A DNA stretch of 64,000 nucleotides, taken from Pseudoalteromonas luteoviolacea. Lineage in GTDB: Bacteria > Pseudomonadota > Gammaproteobacteria > Enterobacterales > Alteromonadaceae. The notes below the pieces were generated by a model, which had not been told where the DNA came from, did not search any database, and saw nothing but the letters and a program-made list of their open reading frames with translations. The stretch's first letter is position 1. The number at the start of each line of letters is the position of its first letter. Location of the stretch: NCBI RefSeq assembly GCF_021654285.1, contig NZ_JAKFZS010000009.1:1-64000 (forward strand), written 5' to 3'. Shown here in pieces: positions 8,946 to 18,388 of this stretch. Both the position numbers and the translations under genes were made by a program.

Positions 8946-10454
8946 GTGACAAAATTAGGTGAGTTACAGTTAGACACTGTAATGGATGGGGTCATAGATG
9001 GAATTTTTATGACCAACAGGCAGGGAGAAATTCTAAGCTTTAATGCCGCTGCGACACAAATATTTGGCTACAGTAAAGAAGAAGTACTAGGAAAGGGCAT
9101 CACTTTTCTTATTCTTCAATCTGAGCAGGAAAAGTATTTTAAATATTTACATAATATCACGGACGAAAAAATTGCGGTTTTATACAGAAAGCCATGTCGT
9201 ACTGGCATAGAGCTGATTGCCCTCAAAAAAGACGCCACTGAGTTTCCCTTGGAGCTATCTCTGAGTGTATTACCTTGCGATGATATTGTGCTTTGCACTG
9301 TGCGAGATGTTTCAGAGCGCAAGCAGGCAGACATGTCGATAAAGTCCTATGTAGAACACATAGAAACCATTATGGATACGGTTTTAGATGGCCTCATCAC
9401 CATAGATATGAAAGGCGTGATCCATGGTTTTAATAGCGCGGCTGAAAATATTTTTGGTTACAGTGCCAGAGATGTGATTGGGCGAAACGTTAAAATGCTC
9501 ATGCCTGAGCCTTATAAATCTGAACATGACTCCTATTTAGATAATTATCATGCCACTGGAGATAAAAAAATTATTGGTATTGGGCGAGAAATAACCGGGC
9601 GGCGTAAAAGTGGTCATTTATTTCCATTAGAGCTTGGTGTCAATGAGATGACTGTGCAAGGTAAAACCATGTTTGTGGGGACAGTGCGAGACATATCTGA
9701 GCGAAAAGCAGCAGAATCAGCCATCGATTCTTACATTAGAAAACTCCAGATCAGTAACTCAGAGCTTGATCAATTTGCTTATATTGCTTCTCACGATTTA
9801 AAAGAGCCCCTAAGAGGGCTTGCAAACAATGCGCTTTTTTTAGAAGAAGATCATGCGGATACGTTAGAGAGTGAAGGGTTGAGGAGAATTTCAAGAATTC
9901 GCTTTTTGTGTACGCGAATGGAAAAGTTGGTGGACAGTTTGCTGTATTACTCTCGACTGGGGCGCCAAGATTTAGCGGTTGAAGAAGTGGATTTAAATGC
10001 ATTGATAGACAATGTTGCTGAATTGACTTTACCTGAGGAAACAACACAAAGCGTTGACTTAGTGATCCCCGCACCACTGCCAAATATTACCTGCGACAAG
10101 CCACGCGTATCTGAGTTATTTCGTAATCTCATTTCTAACGCGGTTAAATATAACCAGTCTGCACGTAAAAAAATAGAAATCGGTGTTAAAGCGAGTATGA
10201 ATCCGCATACTCAGGTGCTAGAGCCGCAAGTTTTTTATGTCAAAGACAATGGTATTGGGATAGACACCTGTTTTTTTGAAGATATTTTTAGAATTTTTAA
10301 ACGGCTTAACGAAGAAGATGATGCCGTACGTGGTACAGGCGTAGGCCTGACGTTTGTTAAAAAGATTATTGAAAGGCACAGTGGACATATTTGGGTCGAA
10401 TCGGAACTTGGCCAAGGCAGTTGTTTTAACTTTACCTTAAAGCTAGGAGACTGA
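8946..10454 (+). CDS. Soluble PAS-PAS sensor histidine kinase with FixL-like second PAS
   Basis: 502 residues, no membrane segment. PAS1 spans about 8-125. PAS2 spans about 135-250 and reads like the FixL haem PAS: MLMPEPYKSEHDSYL with His194, then IIGIGRE with Arg214, exactly 20 residues apart as the haem-ligand His and the Arg are in Bradyrhizobium FixL. The phospho-acceptor box is FAYIASHDLKEPLRGL, of the phytochrome-kinase type, followed by an HATPase with N box (LISNAVKYN) and G boxes (DNGIGID, GTGVGLTF). GTG start with AGGAAA upstream. The stop codon abuts the ATG of the receiver gene, so the pair is co-translated. Haem binding is inferred, not shown. Confidence 0.9.
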   Translation: MTKLGELQLDTVMDGVIDGIFMTNRQGEILSFNAAATQIFGYSKEEVLGKGITFLILQSEQEKYFKYLHNITDEKIAVLYRKPCRTGIELIALKKDATEFPLELSLSVLPCDDIVLCTVRDVSERKQADMSIKSYVEHIETIMDTVLDGLITIDMKGVIHGFNSAAENIFGYSARDVIGRNVKMLMPEPYKSEHDSYLDNYHATGDKKIIGIGREITGRRKSGHLFPLELGVNEMTVQGKTMFVGTVRDISERKAAESAIDSYIRKLQISNSELDQFAYIASHDLKEPLRGLANNALFLEEDHADTLESEGLRRISRIRFLCTRMEKLVDSLLYYSRLGRQDLAVEEVDLNALIDNVAELTLPEETTQSVDLVIPAPLPNITCDKPRVSELFRNLISNAVKYNQSARKKIEIGVKASMNPHTQVLEPQVFYVKDNGIGIDTCFFEDIFRIFKRLNEEDDAVRGTGVGLTFVKKIIERHSGHIWVESELGQGSCFNFTLKLGD

Positions 10455-10913
10455 ATGATGGATAAAGATTTAGGCCTGATTTTACTGGTTGATGATAACC
10501 CTGATGATTTTGAGGCGATACTGAGAAGTTTGCGAAAAAGCCACTTTATGAATCCAATTCAATGGTGTCAATCAGGCCAAGATGCAAAAGATTATTTATA
10601 TAAAAGTGGTAAGTACAGCACGCATGAGCATTTAAAACGACCGGTATTGGCATTGGTTGATTTAAATATGCCGGGCTTGGATGGTAGGCAACTTTTAAGA
10701 GATCTCAAAGCAGACCCCCAAATGTGCTCAATCCCAATTGTGGTATTAACAACGTCGAGTGATCCTCAGGATATTGAATCTTGTTATGCCTTGGGCGCGG
10801 CGTCTTATATTCAAAAACCCGTTGAATTTGATGATTTAGCAAACGCGTTTAAAGTCCTCAAAGACTATTGGTTTAAAGTTGCATTATTGCCCTCTATCGA
10901 TGGATATGATTAG
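10455..10913 (+). CDS. Single-domain response regulator, Rcp1 type
   Basis: 152 residues consisting only of a receiver domain. The acidic pocket is VDDNPDDFEA, the phospho-acceptor Asp lies in ALVDLNMPGLDG, the Thr in VVLTTSSDP and the Lys in YIQKPVEF. Insertions after the first helix (WCQSGQDAKDYLYKSGKYSTHE) match Rcp1-like receivers that pair with phytochrome-type kinases. It has no output domain, so it must act by protein contact or phosphotransfer. It begins directly at the stop codon of the PAS-PAS kinase, its likely partner. Confidence 0.9.
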   Translation: MMDKDLGLILLVDDNPDDFEAILRSLRKSHFMNPIQWCQSGQDAKDYLYKSGKYSTHEHLKRPVLALVDLNMPGLDGRQLLRDLKADPQMCSIPIVVLTTSSDPQDIESCYALGAASYIQKPVEFDDLANAFKVLKDYWFKVALLPSIDGYD

Positions 10914-11036
10914 CAATCGTAATCGTGAAATTTTTCAAAAAGTTATCTATATCATGTTACAAATTAAGCAGTGAGTCTGACTAGATCAAGCATGCCTTTG
11001 GAAGCATAATGAGTACGTTATTATCTAGAGGCTGAT

Positions 11037-11693
11037 ATGATCCAATTAAAAGATGTCGTATTTTCCAGAGCCGATGGTGAGGCTCAAAGGCGCATTATTG
11101 ATAACGTGTCTGTGACTATCCACGATGCACAACAGGTCGCATTAGTGGGGGACAGTGGTTCAGGTAAAACCACGTTACTAAATTTACTCGCAGGACTATT
11201 GGTACCAGACAGTGGTGAAATTAATGTCAATGGCACCGTCATATCCGAATTTGATGAAAACCAATTGGCGCGCTATCGACGCCAAATAGGTGTCATATTC
11301 CAGCATTATCAATTATTAGAAGCACTTAATATCGCTGATAACATCACTTTTCAAGCGCGTCTCAATGGTATTCAAGTGGCAAAACCTGTACTAACGGCAC
11401 TTGCAACTCGGCTAGGCATTGCACATAAGTTGTCTGCTTTTCCCAGTGAACTCAGTGGCGGGGAGCAGCAGCGGGTAGGTATCGCCAGAGCCATAATCAA
11501 TCAGCCAAAGGTTATTTTAGCTGATGAACCAACTGGTAATCTTGATAGTGAACGAAGTCAGGAGGTACTCGAACTGCTGCAAGCCTTATGTAAAGAGCAC
11601 GAAATTAACTTAATTATGGTCACACATAGCGAAAGATTGGCTGTGCAATTTGAGAGACAAATAAGGCTGAAAAGCGGACAGTTATATGACTGA
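11037..11693 (+). CDS. attE: ABC exporter ATP-binding subunit, LolD/MacB class (AttE-like)
   Basis: 218 residues, standard for the LolD/MacB/FtsE ATPase class. Walker A is GDSGSGKTT, the signature ELSGGEQQRVGIARA, Walker B VILADEPTGNLDSE, and the switch His is in VTHSE. It overlaps the permease gene by 8 nt and heads a three-gene operon ending in an AttH-like lipoprotein. That layout matches the attEFGH-type operon first named in Agrobacterium, so the symbol is given by synteny. The transported substrate is unknown. Such systems are mechanotransmission exporters rather than importers. Confidence 0.85.
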   Translation: MIQLKDVVFSRADGEAQRRIIDNVSVTIHDAQQVALVGDSGSGKTTLLNLLAGLLVPDSGEINVNGTVISEFDENQLARYRRQIGVIFQHYQLLEALNIADNITFQARLNGIQVAKPVLTALATRLGIAHKLSAFPSELSGGEQQRVGIARAIINQPKVILADEPTGNLDSERSQEVLELLQALCKEHEINLIMVTHSERLAVQFERQIRLKSGQLYD

Positions 11694-14100
11694 ATTTAAG
11701 TTAATCTTTTTTGCTTTTGGCCAGTTTTATTTGAGGCATAAAGGCCTGCTGATATTATTTGTGCTCGGCTTTAGTCTAGGAACCGCTTTGATCAGTGCTA
11801 TTTTTGGCCTGAACTTAGAGGCCTCAAAACGTTATTCTAATAGCAGTGCATTATTGGCAGTGCCAGTTACCCACTTTATCAAACCGAACCTTGGCACCGA
11901 GCGCTTACCAGTTACTGTTAGGCGGCAGCTATCGCGGCAAACCGAGACGCAATTTGAAGTGGTGCTTGAAGGCAGAGTACAGCTTGAGAATAGCAAATGG
12001 CTCAATATTAAAGGGGTGAATTTATTACACTGGATTTCGCAATCAGGGGCGGGCAAAAAAGAGGCTAATTATAATGAGGTAGGAAGCCAAGCAAGCCCAC
12101 TATTCGACACGATTTATTTGGACCCAAAGTTAATTGCACGGCTGGATAGCAACACACTCAAATTAAATCACGTCAGTTATGCTGTTTCACCTATTGAAGG
12201 TCTGGGCTTTCAAGCGTTGATGGACATCAGTTTGGCAGATAAATTACTCAATGCACAAGGTGAAGTGAGCTATCTAGAAGTATTTGATTTAGATGATGCT
12301 GCTGAGCTTGTTTTGACTGAATTATTAACAGGGCAAGCCCGAGTTGAGCGGGCGGATGCTCAAGCATTCGATACACTCTCAGGGCCGTTTTTCTTTAACT
12401 TACAGGCCTTGGCGCTACTCGGTTATATAGTCGGGGCATTTTTAAGCTTTAATGCCATTAAATTAGCCTTTGCCTCTCGGGCCGCCCAACTCAAACAGTT
12501 ATATTTATTAGGTTGCCAGCCAATTAGGTTAAAGCAAAGCATGTTCATCGAACTTGGCACTTTAGGGTTGTTATGTGCCTATTTTGGTGCACTGCTTGGC
12601 GTGACGCTTGCCAATATTCTCGTGGTTGATGTGACTCAAGTTCTGCGCAGTTTCTATCAATTGGATAGAAGTTTGACTGTTGAGCTAGACTGGACCATGG
12701 TGGCATTAGGATTTGCGCTTAATACGGTTGTTTTGTCGATCTTTTTCTTATCGAATCGTTTATCTGAGGTGATAAAGCATAAGTTGGTTGTTTGGTTGTG
12801 CTTAGCTGCGCTTTGCATTGGCGCAGTATTACTTGCCTTGCTGGCGCAAAGTAAGCTGGTGGCCTTACTACTTTGTGCGGTTATTTTGCTGATTTTCTTT
12901 TGTATCACACCAGGCATTATCTCTAAGGTATTTTCTTGTCAGTGGCCAACGAACTCTGCACTGGTTTTATGGCTCAAAGCAGATAGTCAGGGTCAGATTA
13001 AATCGCTGTTGAGCGCCGTGCTTGCCACATTAATGGCCATGGGCGCAGCCATCGGTATGTTGGTGATGGTGAAAAGCTTTAGCCAGACATTGGATGGCCA
13101 TTTAGAAAATCGTCTCAGTGCCGACCTTTATGTGCGCCCTGCAGTCGTGTCGAGCAGCATGCATTATACTCTTGAGCAAATGACAGAAATTGAACGCGTC
13201 GGGGTTTATTGGCAAGCCCGTAGTGAGGTTATTCGTGAACAAGATGCAGTACCCATAAAACTGCTTAGTTTTGGACGCGATGCACACTTGCACCAGCAGG
13301 TGAAATTACTGGGCGGGAAAGCAGTCACAAGTGATCACTTGTCCAGTAAAACTGGCGCTATCGACCAGTGCTTGGTGAATGAACCGGGGTGGCGAATATA
13401 TGGTTTAGATGTCGCTCAGGTTGTGCAAGTGCAGCAGGGCAATAAGCAGTTTAGTTGTCAAATTACGGGAATTTTTTACGATTACGGAGAGCAAGAGGCA
13501 ACACTACTTACCACAACAGGTGTGATTGAAAGTAGTGGTTTTAATTATCAAGCGTTTGGTTTTTCTTTGACCTTAGCGCCTGATGTAGATATCAACGATA
13601 TGACCAAGTACTTGGTAGAAAAGCTGTCCATAGATAGCACCCAAATAAGCATAAATAAAGTATTTAAACAGTACGCAAAACAGCTGTTTGAGAATACTTT
13701 TAGTGTGACTCACGCCTTAAACCTGTTCATCATGTTAATTGCATTATTTGGCGTATGGGTGAGCTTTTTAACACTGGGTAGGCAGCAGCTTCAGCAAATG
13801 GCGACATTACAGACTTTAGGTGTAACGCGAGCGCAGTTATTGGCAGCCAAACTAGGCCAAACCTTAATTATATTGCTTGTCACCTTCGCCTTGGCGATCC
13901 CATTGGGTATTCTTCTAGGGGGGGTGTTGTTGACATACGTGATGCCACTGGCATTTGGTTGGAGTATGGCAATGGTACTTGATTGGTGGGGGATATTGGC
14001 TTTTAGCTTAGTAGTGCTGGTACTTGCCATGATAGTAGGAACATTGCCAATGTTACGGCTATTAAAGCGAAATATTGCAGACAGTGTGGCTCAGTTGTAG
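11686..14100 (+). CDS. Large FtsX-type ABC permease (AttF/AttG-like fusion)
   Basis: 804 residues with an FtsX-family permease architecture: an N-terminal helix (LLILFVLGFSLGTALISAIFG), a periplasmic region to about 235, a block of three or four helices (240-410), a second FtsX half beginning near LLSAVLATLMAMGAAIGMLVMV, another periplasmic region, then three C-terminal helices ending with the FtsX-like MLRLLKRNIADSVAQL. Two FtsX halves in one chain suggest that the separate AttF and AttG subunits are fused here. It overlaps the ATPase gene by 8 nt and precedes the AttH-like gene by 8 nt, so it is clearly one operon. Confidence 0.85.
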   Translation: MTEFKLIFFAFGQFYLRHKGLLILFVLGFSLGTALISAIFGLNLEASKRYSNSSALLAVPVTHFIKPNLGTERLPVTVRRQLSRQTETQFEVVLEGRVQLENSKWLNIKGVNLLHWISQSGAGKKEANYNEVGSQASPLFDTIYLDPKLIARLDSNTLKLNHVSYAVSPIEGLGFQALMDISLADKLLNAQGEVSYLEVFDLDDAAELVLTELLTGQARVERADAQAFDTLSGPFFFNLQALALLGYIVGAFLSFNAIKLAFASRAAQLKQLYLLGCQPIRLKQSMFIELGTLGLLCAYFGALLGVTLANILVVDVTQVLRSFYQLDRSLTVELDWTMVALGFALNTVVLSIFFLSNRLSEVIKHKLVVWLCLAALCIGAVLLALLAQSKLVALLLCAVILLIFFCITPGIISKVFSCQWPTNSALVLWLKADSQGQIKSLLSAVLATLMAMGAAIGMLVMVKSFSQTLDGHLENRLSADLYVRPAVVSSSMHYTLEQMTEIERVGVYWQARSEVIREQDAVPIKLLSFGRDAHLHQQVKLLGGKAVTSDHLSSKTGAIDQCLVNEPGWRIYGLDVAQVVQVQQGNKQFSCQITGIFYDYGEQEATLLTTTGVIESSGFNYQAFGFSLTLAPDVDINDMTKYLVEKLSIDSTQISINKVFKQYAKQLFENTFSVTHALNLFIMLIALFGVWVSFLTLGRQQLQQMATLQTLGVTRAQLLAAKLGQTLIILLVTFALAIPLGILLGGVLLTYVMPLAFGWSMAMVLDWWGILAFSLVVLVLAMIVGTLPMLRLLKRNIADSVAQL

Positions 14101-14108
14101 AGAGGCGA

Positions 14109-15185
14109 ATGAAAATACAAACGATAGTTCAATTATGCGTGTGGCTTTGTATCACCAGCTTACTGCAAGGATGTAGCGAACCTGCCCAAAAGCCAGCATC
14201 AACACATCCATTTTCAATGCAAAGTGGCGACCCGGTGAGTGCAGGCACTGTATTAACTTTCCCAGAAGATCATGGTGCACATCCTGCTCAGGGGATCGAG
14301 TGGTGGTACGTCACTGCAAACCTTAAAAGTGACAACGGACAGAGTTTTGGGGTGCAATGGACCTTATTTCGCGTAACCCGACCAGAACTGTCTGCCGATC
14401 CGACAGGCCCTTGGTGGGATGGGCAATTTTATTTTGCGCATTTTGCAGTGCAAACCGATACACAGCATGTCGCTTTTGAAAAATCAGGTCGTGCATCAGA
14501 TGTGGTTATTCAAGCATCGCCTTTTGAGGCAAGGCTAAAAAATTGGTCGATGCAAAGTACTGAGGACGCCTTTTTGCCGTTGAGTTTACATGCCAGTCAA
14601 GATGGTTATCGTATTGCGCTTAAAATGGACAATAGCCCCAGAGTACTGCATGGCGAGCAAGGTTTTAGCCAAAAAACGCAAGATGGCCATGCGTCCATGT
14701 ATTACAGCTATCCATTTTTAGAGGTCAGTGGCGAGCTCGTGTTTGACCAAAAAGTGCATACTGTGTCGGGTCGAGCTTGGTTAGATAGGGAGTGGTCGGC
14801 TGCCTTTATTAACCCGAATCAAACTGGGTGGGATTGGTTTAGTTTGCAGGGCGAGGATCCTGAAGATGGCGGCTTGATGGCATTTTGTATTCATGCTGCT
14901 GGTAAAGGGTATGAATACTGTAGTGCAACCTCTATTGACCCCGATGGCAAGACGCGTGCATTTGGCAACGAGCAAGTTGAGCTTGTTGCAACCAAGCGCA
15001 TAGAGTTGGAAGGCGTGACTTACCCAATTGCTTGGCAACTCTCCGTAGATGGTTTTGAACCTATTGAAATAAAAGCAGTAAATGCAGATTCGAGAAATAA
15101 ACTCAGCATACCTTATTGGGAAGGTCGCGTAACGAGCTCAGGTGGTTATAGTGGTGCAGGGTATGGTGAGCTGGTCGGGTATTAA
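14109..15185 (+). CDS. attH: AttH-like (CrtC superfamily) lipoprotein
   Basis: 358 residues. A type II signal peptide with lipobox LLQGC predicts an acylated, envelope-anchored protein. The body shows AttH/CrtC-type motifs: IEWWYVTANL near residue 65, the aromatic pair WDGQFYFAHFAV, a SYPFLEVSG strand, AWLDREWSAAF and WDWFSLQ. This lipocalin-like double-barrel fold is shared with carotenoid 1,2-hydratases, but no carotenoid genes are near, so enzymatic hydration is unlikely to be its role. As the third gene of the exporter operon it probably receives or delivers the hydrophobic substrate. Good operon evidence, unknown ligand. Confidence 0.85.
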   Translation: MKIQTIVQLCVWLCITSLLQGCSEPAQKPASTHPFSMQSGDPVSAGTVLTFPEDHGAHPAQGIEWWYVTANLKSDNGQSFGVQWTLFRVTRPELSADPTGPWWDGQFYFAHFAVQTDTQHVAFEKSGRASDVVIQASPFEARLKNWSMQSTEDAFLPLSLHASQDGYRIALKMDNSPRVLHGEQGFSQKTQDGHASMYYSYPFLEVSGELVFDQKVHTVSGRAWLDREWSAAFINPNQTGWDWFSLQGEDPEDGGLMAFCIHAAGKGYEYCSATSIDPDGKTRAFGNEQVELVATKRIELEGVTYPIAWQLSVDGFEPIEIKAVNADSRNKLSIPYWEGRVTSSGGYSGAGYGELVGY

Positions 15186-15343
15186 TGAATATGTGCAGCA
15201 ATTCAGCTCGCCTTTTAGTTTGACCAATATCATTAAAATGCGTGTTTTAGCCTAAAAAATTGCATATTGCGGGGATTTTTCCTCGCGATGTCGGCGTCTA
15301 GGGATTATCATGCCCACAAAGAAAGTTATATAGGCAGTAAAAT

Positions 15344-15679
15344 ATGTCGTGCCCTCCATGTCCAAAGTGTAATTCTGAGTATGTATATCAAGATCAAAGT
15401 CAATTGATCTGTCCTGAATGTGCATATGAGTGGGACCCGTCTGAGGTAGAAGAAGATGATACACCGCAAGTTAAAGATGCCAACGGTACCTTGCTTGTGG
15501 ATGGTGATAAAGTCACTGTAGTAAAAGACCTGAAAATTAAAGGTAGCTCACAAGTGATTAAGATTGGTACCAAGGCTTTGGTAAGACGTGTTCTAGATAA
15601 AAAAGACCACGAGCTTGATTGCAAAGTAGATGGTGTCGGCGAAATGATGGTTACCGCAAAGTTTGTGAAAAAAGCCTAA
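15344..15679 (+). CDS. yjdM: YjdM (formerly PhnA) zinc-ribbon protein
   Basis: 111 residues, the usual YjdM length. An N-terminal zinc ribbon (CPKCNSEYVYQD, then CPECAYEW) is followed by an SH3-like domain with VKDANGTLLVDGDKVTVVKDL. Despite the old name PhnA, members are not phosphonoacetate hydrolases; the function remains unclear. It is monocistronic, with its own hairpin terminator 10 bp after the stop codon. Confidence 0.92.
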   Translation: MSCPPCPKCNSEYVYQDQSQLICPECAYEWDPSEVEEDDTPQVKDANGTLLVDGDKVTVVKDLKIKGSSQVIKIGTKALVRRVLDKKDHELDCKVDGVGEMMVTAKFVKKA

Positions 15680-15689
15680 ATACATTATT

Positions 15690-15713
15690 AAAGAGCGCAG
15701 TTTCGCGCTCTTT
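15690..15713. terminator. Terminator between yjdM and the convergent GGDEF-EAL gene
   Basis: A 9-bp perfect stem AAAGAGCGC/GCGCTCTTT with a 6-nt loop. It lies between two convergent genes and can serve both. Confidence 0.85.
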
Positions 15714-15720
15714 ACACAGT

Positions 15721-17511
15721 TTATAAGTTGTTATTCTTATCACTTGGCTGCTTAAGTGGTAATTCACTGTTTACCACAGATAAATGCCCTGAGCTGCTTT
15801 GCTCATCTTCAAGTAACTGCTTTACTTTTTGCTCCGTCATGGGCTGATAAAATAAATACCCTTGTAAATAATGGATATTCAGCTCATTACAGGCTGAGGT
15901 TTGTGGTGCTGTCTCTACGCCTTCGGCAACCATTTTAAAATTAAGTTTGGAGAGCATGTAAGCCAACCCTTTGAGCATATCATGATTGGTTGAGTCCGGA
16001 TGTGAGATACTTTGAATGATTGAGCGGTCAATTTTCACCATTTTGATGGGTGATTTCAGTAAATGGGGAAGTGATGAAAAGCCTGTGCCAAAATCGTCTA
16101 GTGCTAGATTCACCCCATGCTCCGACAGTGTGGTTAAAGTTTCATTGATGATGGAGCAATCTTGTAATAAGGCTGACTCTGTCAGCTCTAGGACCAATTT
16201 ATTTGCTGGAATATTCAACTGGCTGAGCGCGTCAATCACCATATACGAAAAGCCTCCGGTAGCCAGTTGATTTGCAGAGACATTTATCGCCAGTTTAAAG
16301 TCGTAGCGGCCTGCTTTTAGCATATCGGCAAATTGTCCAAGGGCTGATTCCAGTACCCATTTACCGATTGATTGGATCAGATCGGTTTCTTCAGCGATAG
16401 GAATGAACTCATTAGGCAGTTGCGTCGTATGTGCAAAAGGCCAGCGGATCAAAGCTTCTATGATCTCAATTTTTTCTGTTTTACTGTTGATGATGGGTTG
16501 GTAGTTGAGTTGAAAGTCTTGATTAAATGCAGCTTGCCTGAGCTCAGATTCTACCTTGTATTTGAGTAAAAACGTCTCTTGTACATTATCTTGAAAAATC
16601 TCAATATGCTCGCTATTTTGACGTTTGGCGCGATACATGGCGATATCAGCAAGTTTGATTAAATCCAGTGCATGTTCTGCGTTAATGGGAGCTAAAGCAA
16701 TGCCAATGCTTGCGGTACAGTGAATGGCATGTCCATCTAATTCGAAAGGGATTTCAAACGTACTTAAAATTCGCTTAGCAATGACTTTGGCTTGTGAAAT
16801 ACTGGTGAGCTCACCACAGGCAAAAGCAAATTCGTCACCACCTAAGCGTGCCAATAATTCGTTCTCTCGCAGAATCTCTTTAATTCTGCCCGCAACGGCT
16901 ATCAGCAGTCGGTCGCCAGCATCATGGCCAAAATGGTCATTAATGTGTTTGAATTTATCTAAGTCCAGCATCATCACCGCGACGATTTCTTCATTTCTTC
17001 TTGTACGGGACACTAGCAGGCGATTGAGCACCTCTTCAAAGTGAAAGCGGTTGTGCAGCCCTGTGAGGGTATCTTTTTCGGCTAAATCTTTAATATGTTG
17101 ATAGCTATCATGGAGTTGCTGCTCAAGCTCATGTCGTTTTCTTGCTTGCAAGATAGAACGTGCAAGTTGTGAGCTGGTGATCTCATGTTTGAGTAAAAAG
17201 TCTTGCGCACCGGCATTGATACAATCCAGTACAAGCTGTTGATCATAAAGGTTACTGATCATCACAATGGCGGTATGCTTGAGGTGGTTGTCACCGCGCA
17301 GTTCAATGATGGCTTCAACACCATTGACCAAAGGCATATTAAAATCGAGCAAAATGACATCAAACTGCATGTCTTGGATTAATTGATAGGCTTCTACTAG
17401 GCTAGTTGCCTCTACGATATCGTAATGCTGTTGCTCGCCAGAGAGCGTCTTAATGACGGTTTTTCTATCAATGGCGTCATCATCGACGACAAGTAGCTTA
17501 GTATAAGTCAT
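15721..17511 (-). CDS. Response regulator with GGDEF and EAL domains
   Basis: 596 residues. The receiver (1-125) has acidic residues VVDDDAIDR, phospho-Asp in LLDFNMPLVNG and Lys in LLKHE. The GGDEF domain (about 150-310) has an intact ARLGGDEFAF active site. The EAL domain (about 330-575) has EALIRWP, LELTES, LDDFGTGFSSL, MVKIDRSII, AEGVET and LQGYLFYQP, all canonical, so the phosphodiesterase should be competent. The cyclase also looks intact; which activity dominates cannot be read. No membrane segment, so a partner kinase from elsewhere must feed it. It faces yjdM across a shared terminator. Confidence 0.93.
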   Translation of the reverse strand: MTYTKLLVVDDDAIDRKTVIKTLSGEQQHYDIVEATSLVEAYQLIQDMQFDVILLDFNMPLVNGVEAIIELRGDNHLKHTAIVMISNLYDQQLVLDCINAGAQDFLLKHEITSSQLARSILQARKRHELEQQLHDSYQHIKDLAEKDTLTGLHNRFHFEEVLNRLLVSRTRRNEEIVAVMMLDLDKFKHINDHFGHDAGDRLLIAVAGRIKEILRENELLARLGGDEFAFACGELTSISQAKVIAKRILSTFEIPFELDGHAIHCTASIGIALAPINAEHALDLIKLADIAMYRAKRQNSEHIEIFQDNVQETFLLKYKVESELRQAAFNQDFQLNYQPIINSKTEKIEIIEALIRWPFAHTTQLPNEFIPIAEETDLIQSIGKWVLESALGQFADMLKAGRYDFKLAINVSANQLATGGFSYMVIDALSQLNIPANKLVLELTESALLQDCSIINETLTTLSEHGVNLALDDFGTGFSSLPHLLKSPIKMVKIDRSIIQSISHPDSTNHDMLKGLAYMLSKLNFKMVAEGVETAPQTSACNELNIHYLQGYLFYQPMTEQKVKQLLEDEQSSSGHLSVVNSELPLKQPSDKNNNL

Positions 17512-17764
17512 AAATATCTTTTCCCTGTTCAGTCCTTAACCAAATACAAATCAGTATTAATTACTATACTCACTCTTAACTCTAGTCTAAGGCCTGAAGA
17601 ATAGTAGGGCTGTGTAAAATGTTTGGAATAAAAAATTCCTTAAAAATGGTTTTTGGGGACACTATTCGCGAAAGGTTGTTTTTTTTATATACAAACCTTG
17701 AACTAATGTGTATGAATATTAGGTAAATAGGCAAAGTTGGCATTAACCAAGGGAATTAAAGAAG

Positions 17765-18388
17765 ATGGAATACATCATCGCAGTGGCATTATTTGCGATT
17801 TCTACCTCAATCACACCAGGACCAAATAATATTATGGTGATGACCAGTGGGGTAAATTTTGGTGTTAAAAGGACCTTGCCTCTGCTAGCCGGTATTTGTG
17901 TGGGATTTAGCGTCATGCTGATGGTGGTAGGGCTTGGATTCGGTCAGATCTTTACGCTCTTCCCGAGTCTGCACTTTATCATCAAGTGCGTTGGTGTGCT
18001 TTATTTGTTGTATTTGGCATGGCTAATTGCCCGCACCGCGGCGGGTGAAATGGAACACAAAGCGCAAAGACCCATGACATTTATCAATGGCGCTTTATTT
18101 CAATGGATCAACGCTAAGGCGTGGGTCGTTGCAACAGGTGCCATTGCCGCTTTTACAACGGTGGGAGAAGGGTATTTATTGCAAAATATCACCATAGCAT
18201 TGGTTTTTTTGGTGGCTGCATTTCCCTGTGTTGGCAGTTGGCTATTATGTGGCACAGCGCTAAAGCGCGTGTTCACCCAAGGTAAAGCAAGGCAAACGTT
18301 TAATTATGCCATGGCAGGGTTGCTAGTATTATCGGTGGTGCCTGTGATTGTTGAAGTAGTTACGCAATTGGAGCAGCAGCTATTATGA
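17765..18388 (+). CDS. LysE/RhtB-family amino-acid exporter
   Basis: 207 residues with about six transmembrane helices. The N terminus carries the family hallmark ITPGPNNIMVMTSG; the GVGFG-type glycine pattern (GICVGFSVMLMVVGLGFG) and YLLYLAWLIAR follow as expected. These permeases export amino acids, homoserine lactones or analogues; the substrate is not predictable here. The stop overlaps the start of the macrodomain gene by 4 nt (ATGA), so the two are translationally coupled. Confidence 0.88.
   Translation: MEYIIAVALFAISTSITPGPNNIMVMTSGVNFGVKRTLPLLAGICVGFSVMLMVVGLGFGQIFTLFPSLHFIIKCVGVLYLLYLAWLIARTAAGEMEHKAQRPMTFINGALFQWINAKAWVVATGAIAAFTTVGEGYLLQNITIALVFLVAAFPCVGSWLLCGTALKRVFTQGKARQTFNYAMAGLLVLSVVPVIVEVVTQLEQQLL

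Noticed and set aside
15269..15286. Small hairpin GCGGGGA/TCCTCGC upstream of yjdM
   Set aside because: Seven pairs with one G-T and no flanking T-run; too weak to call.
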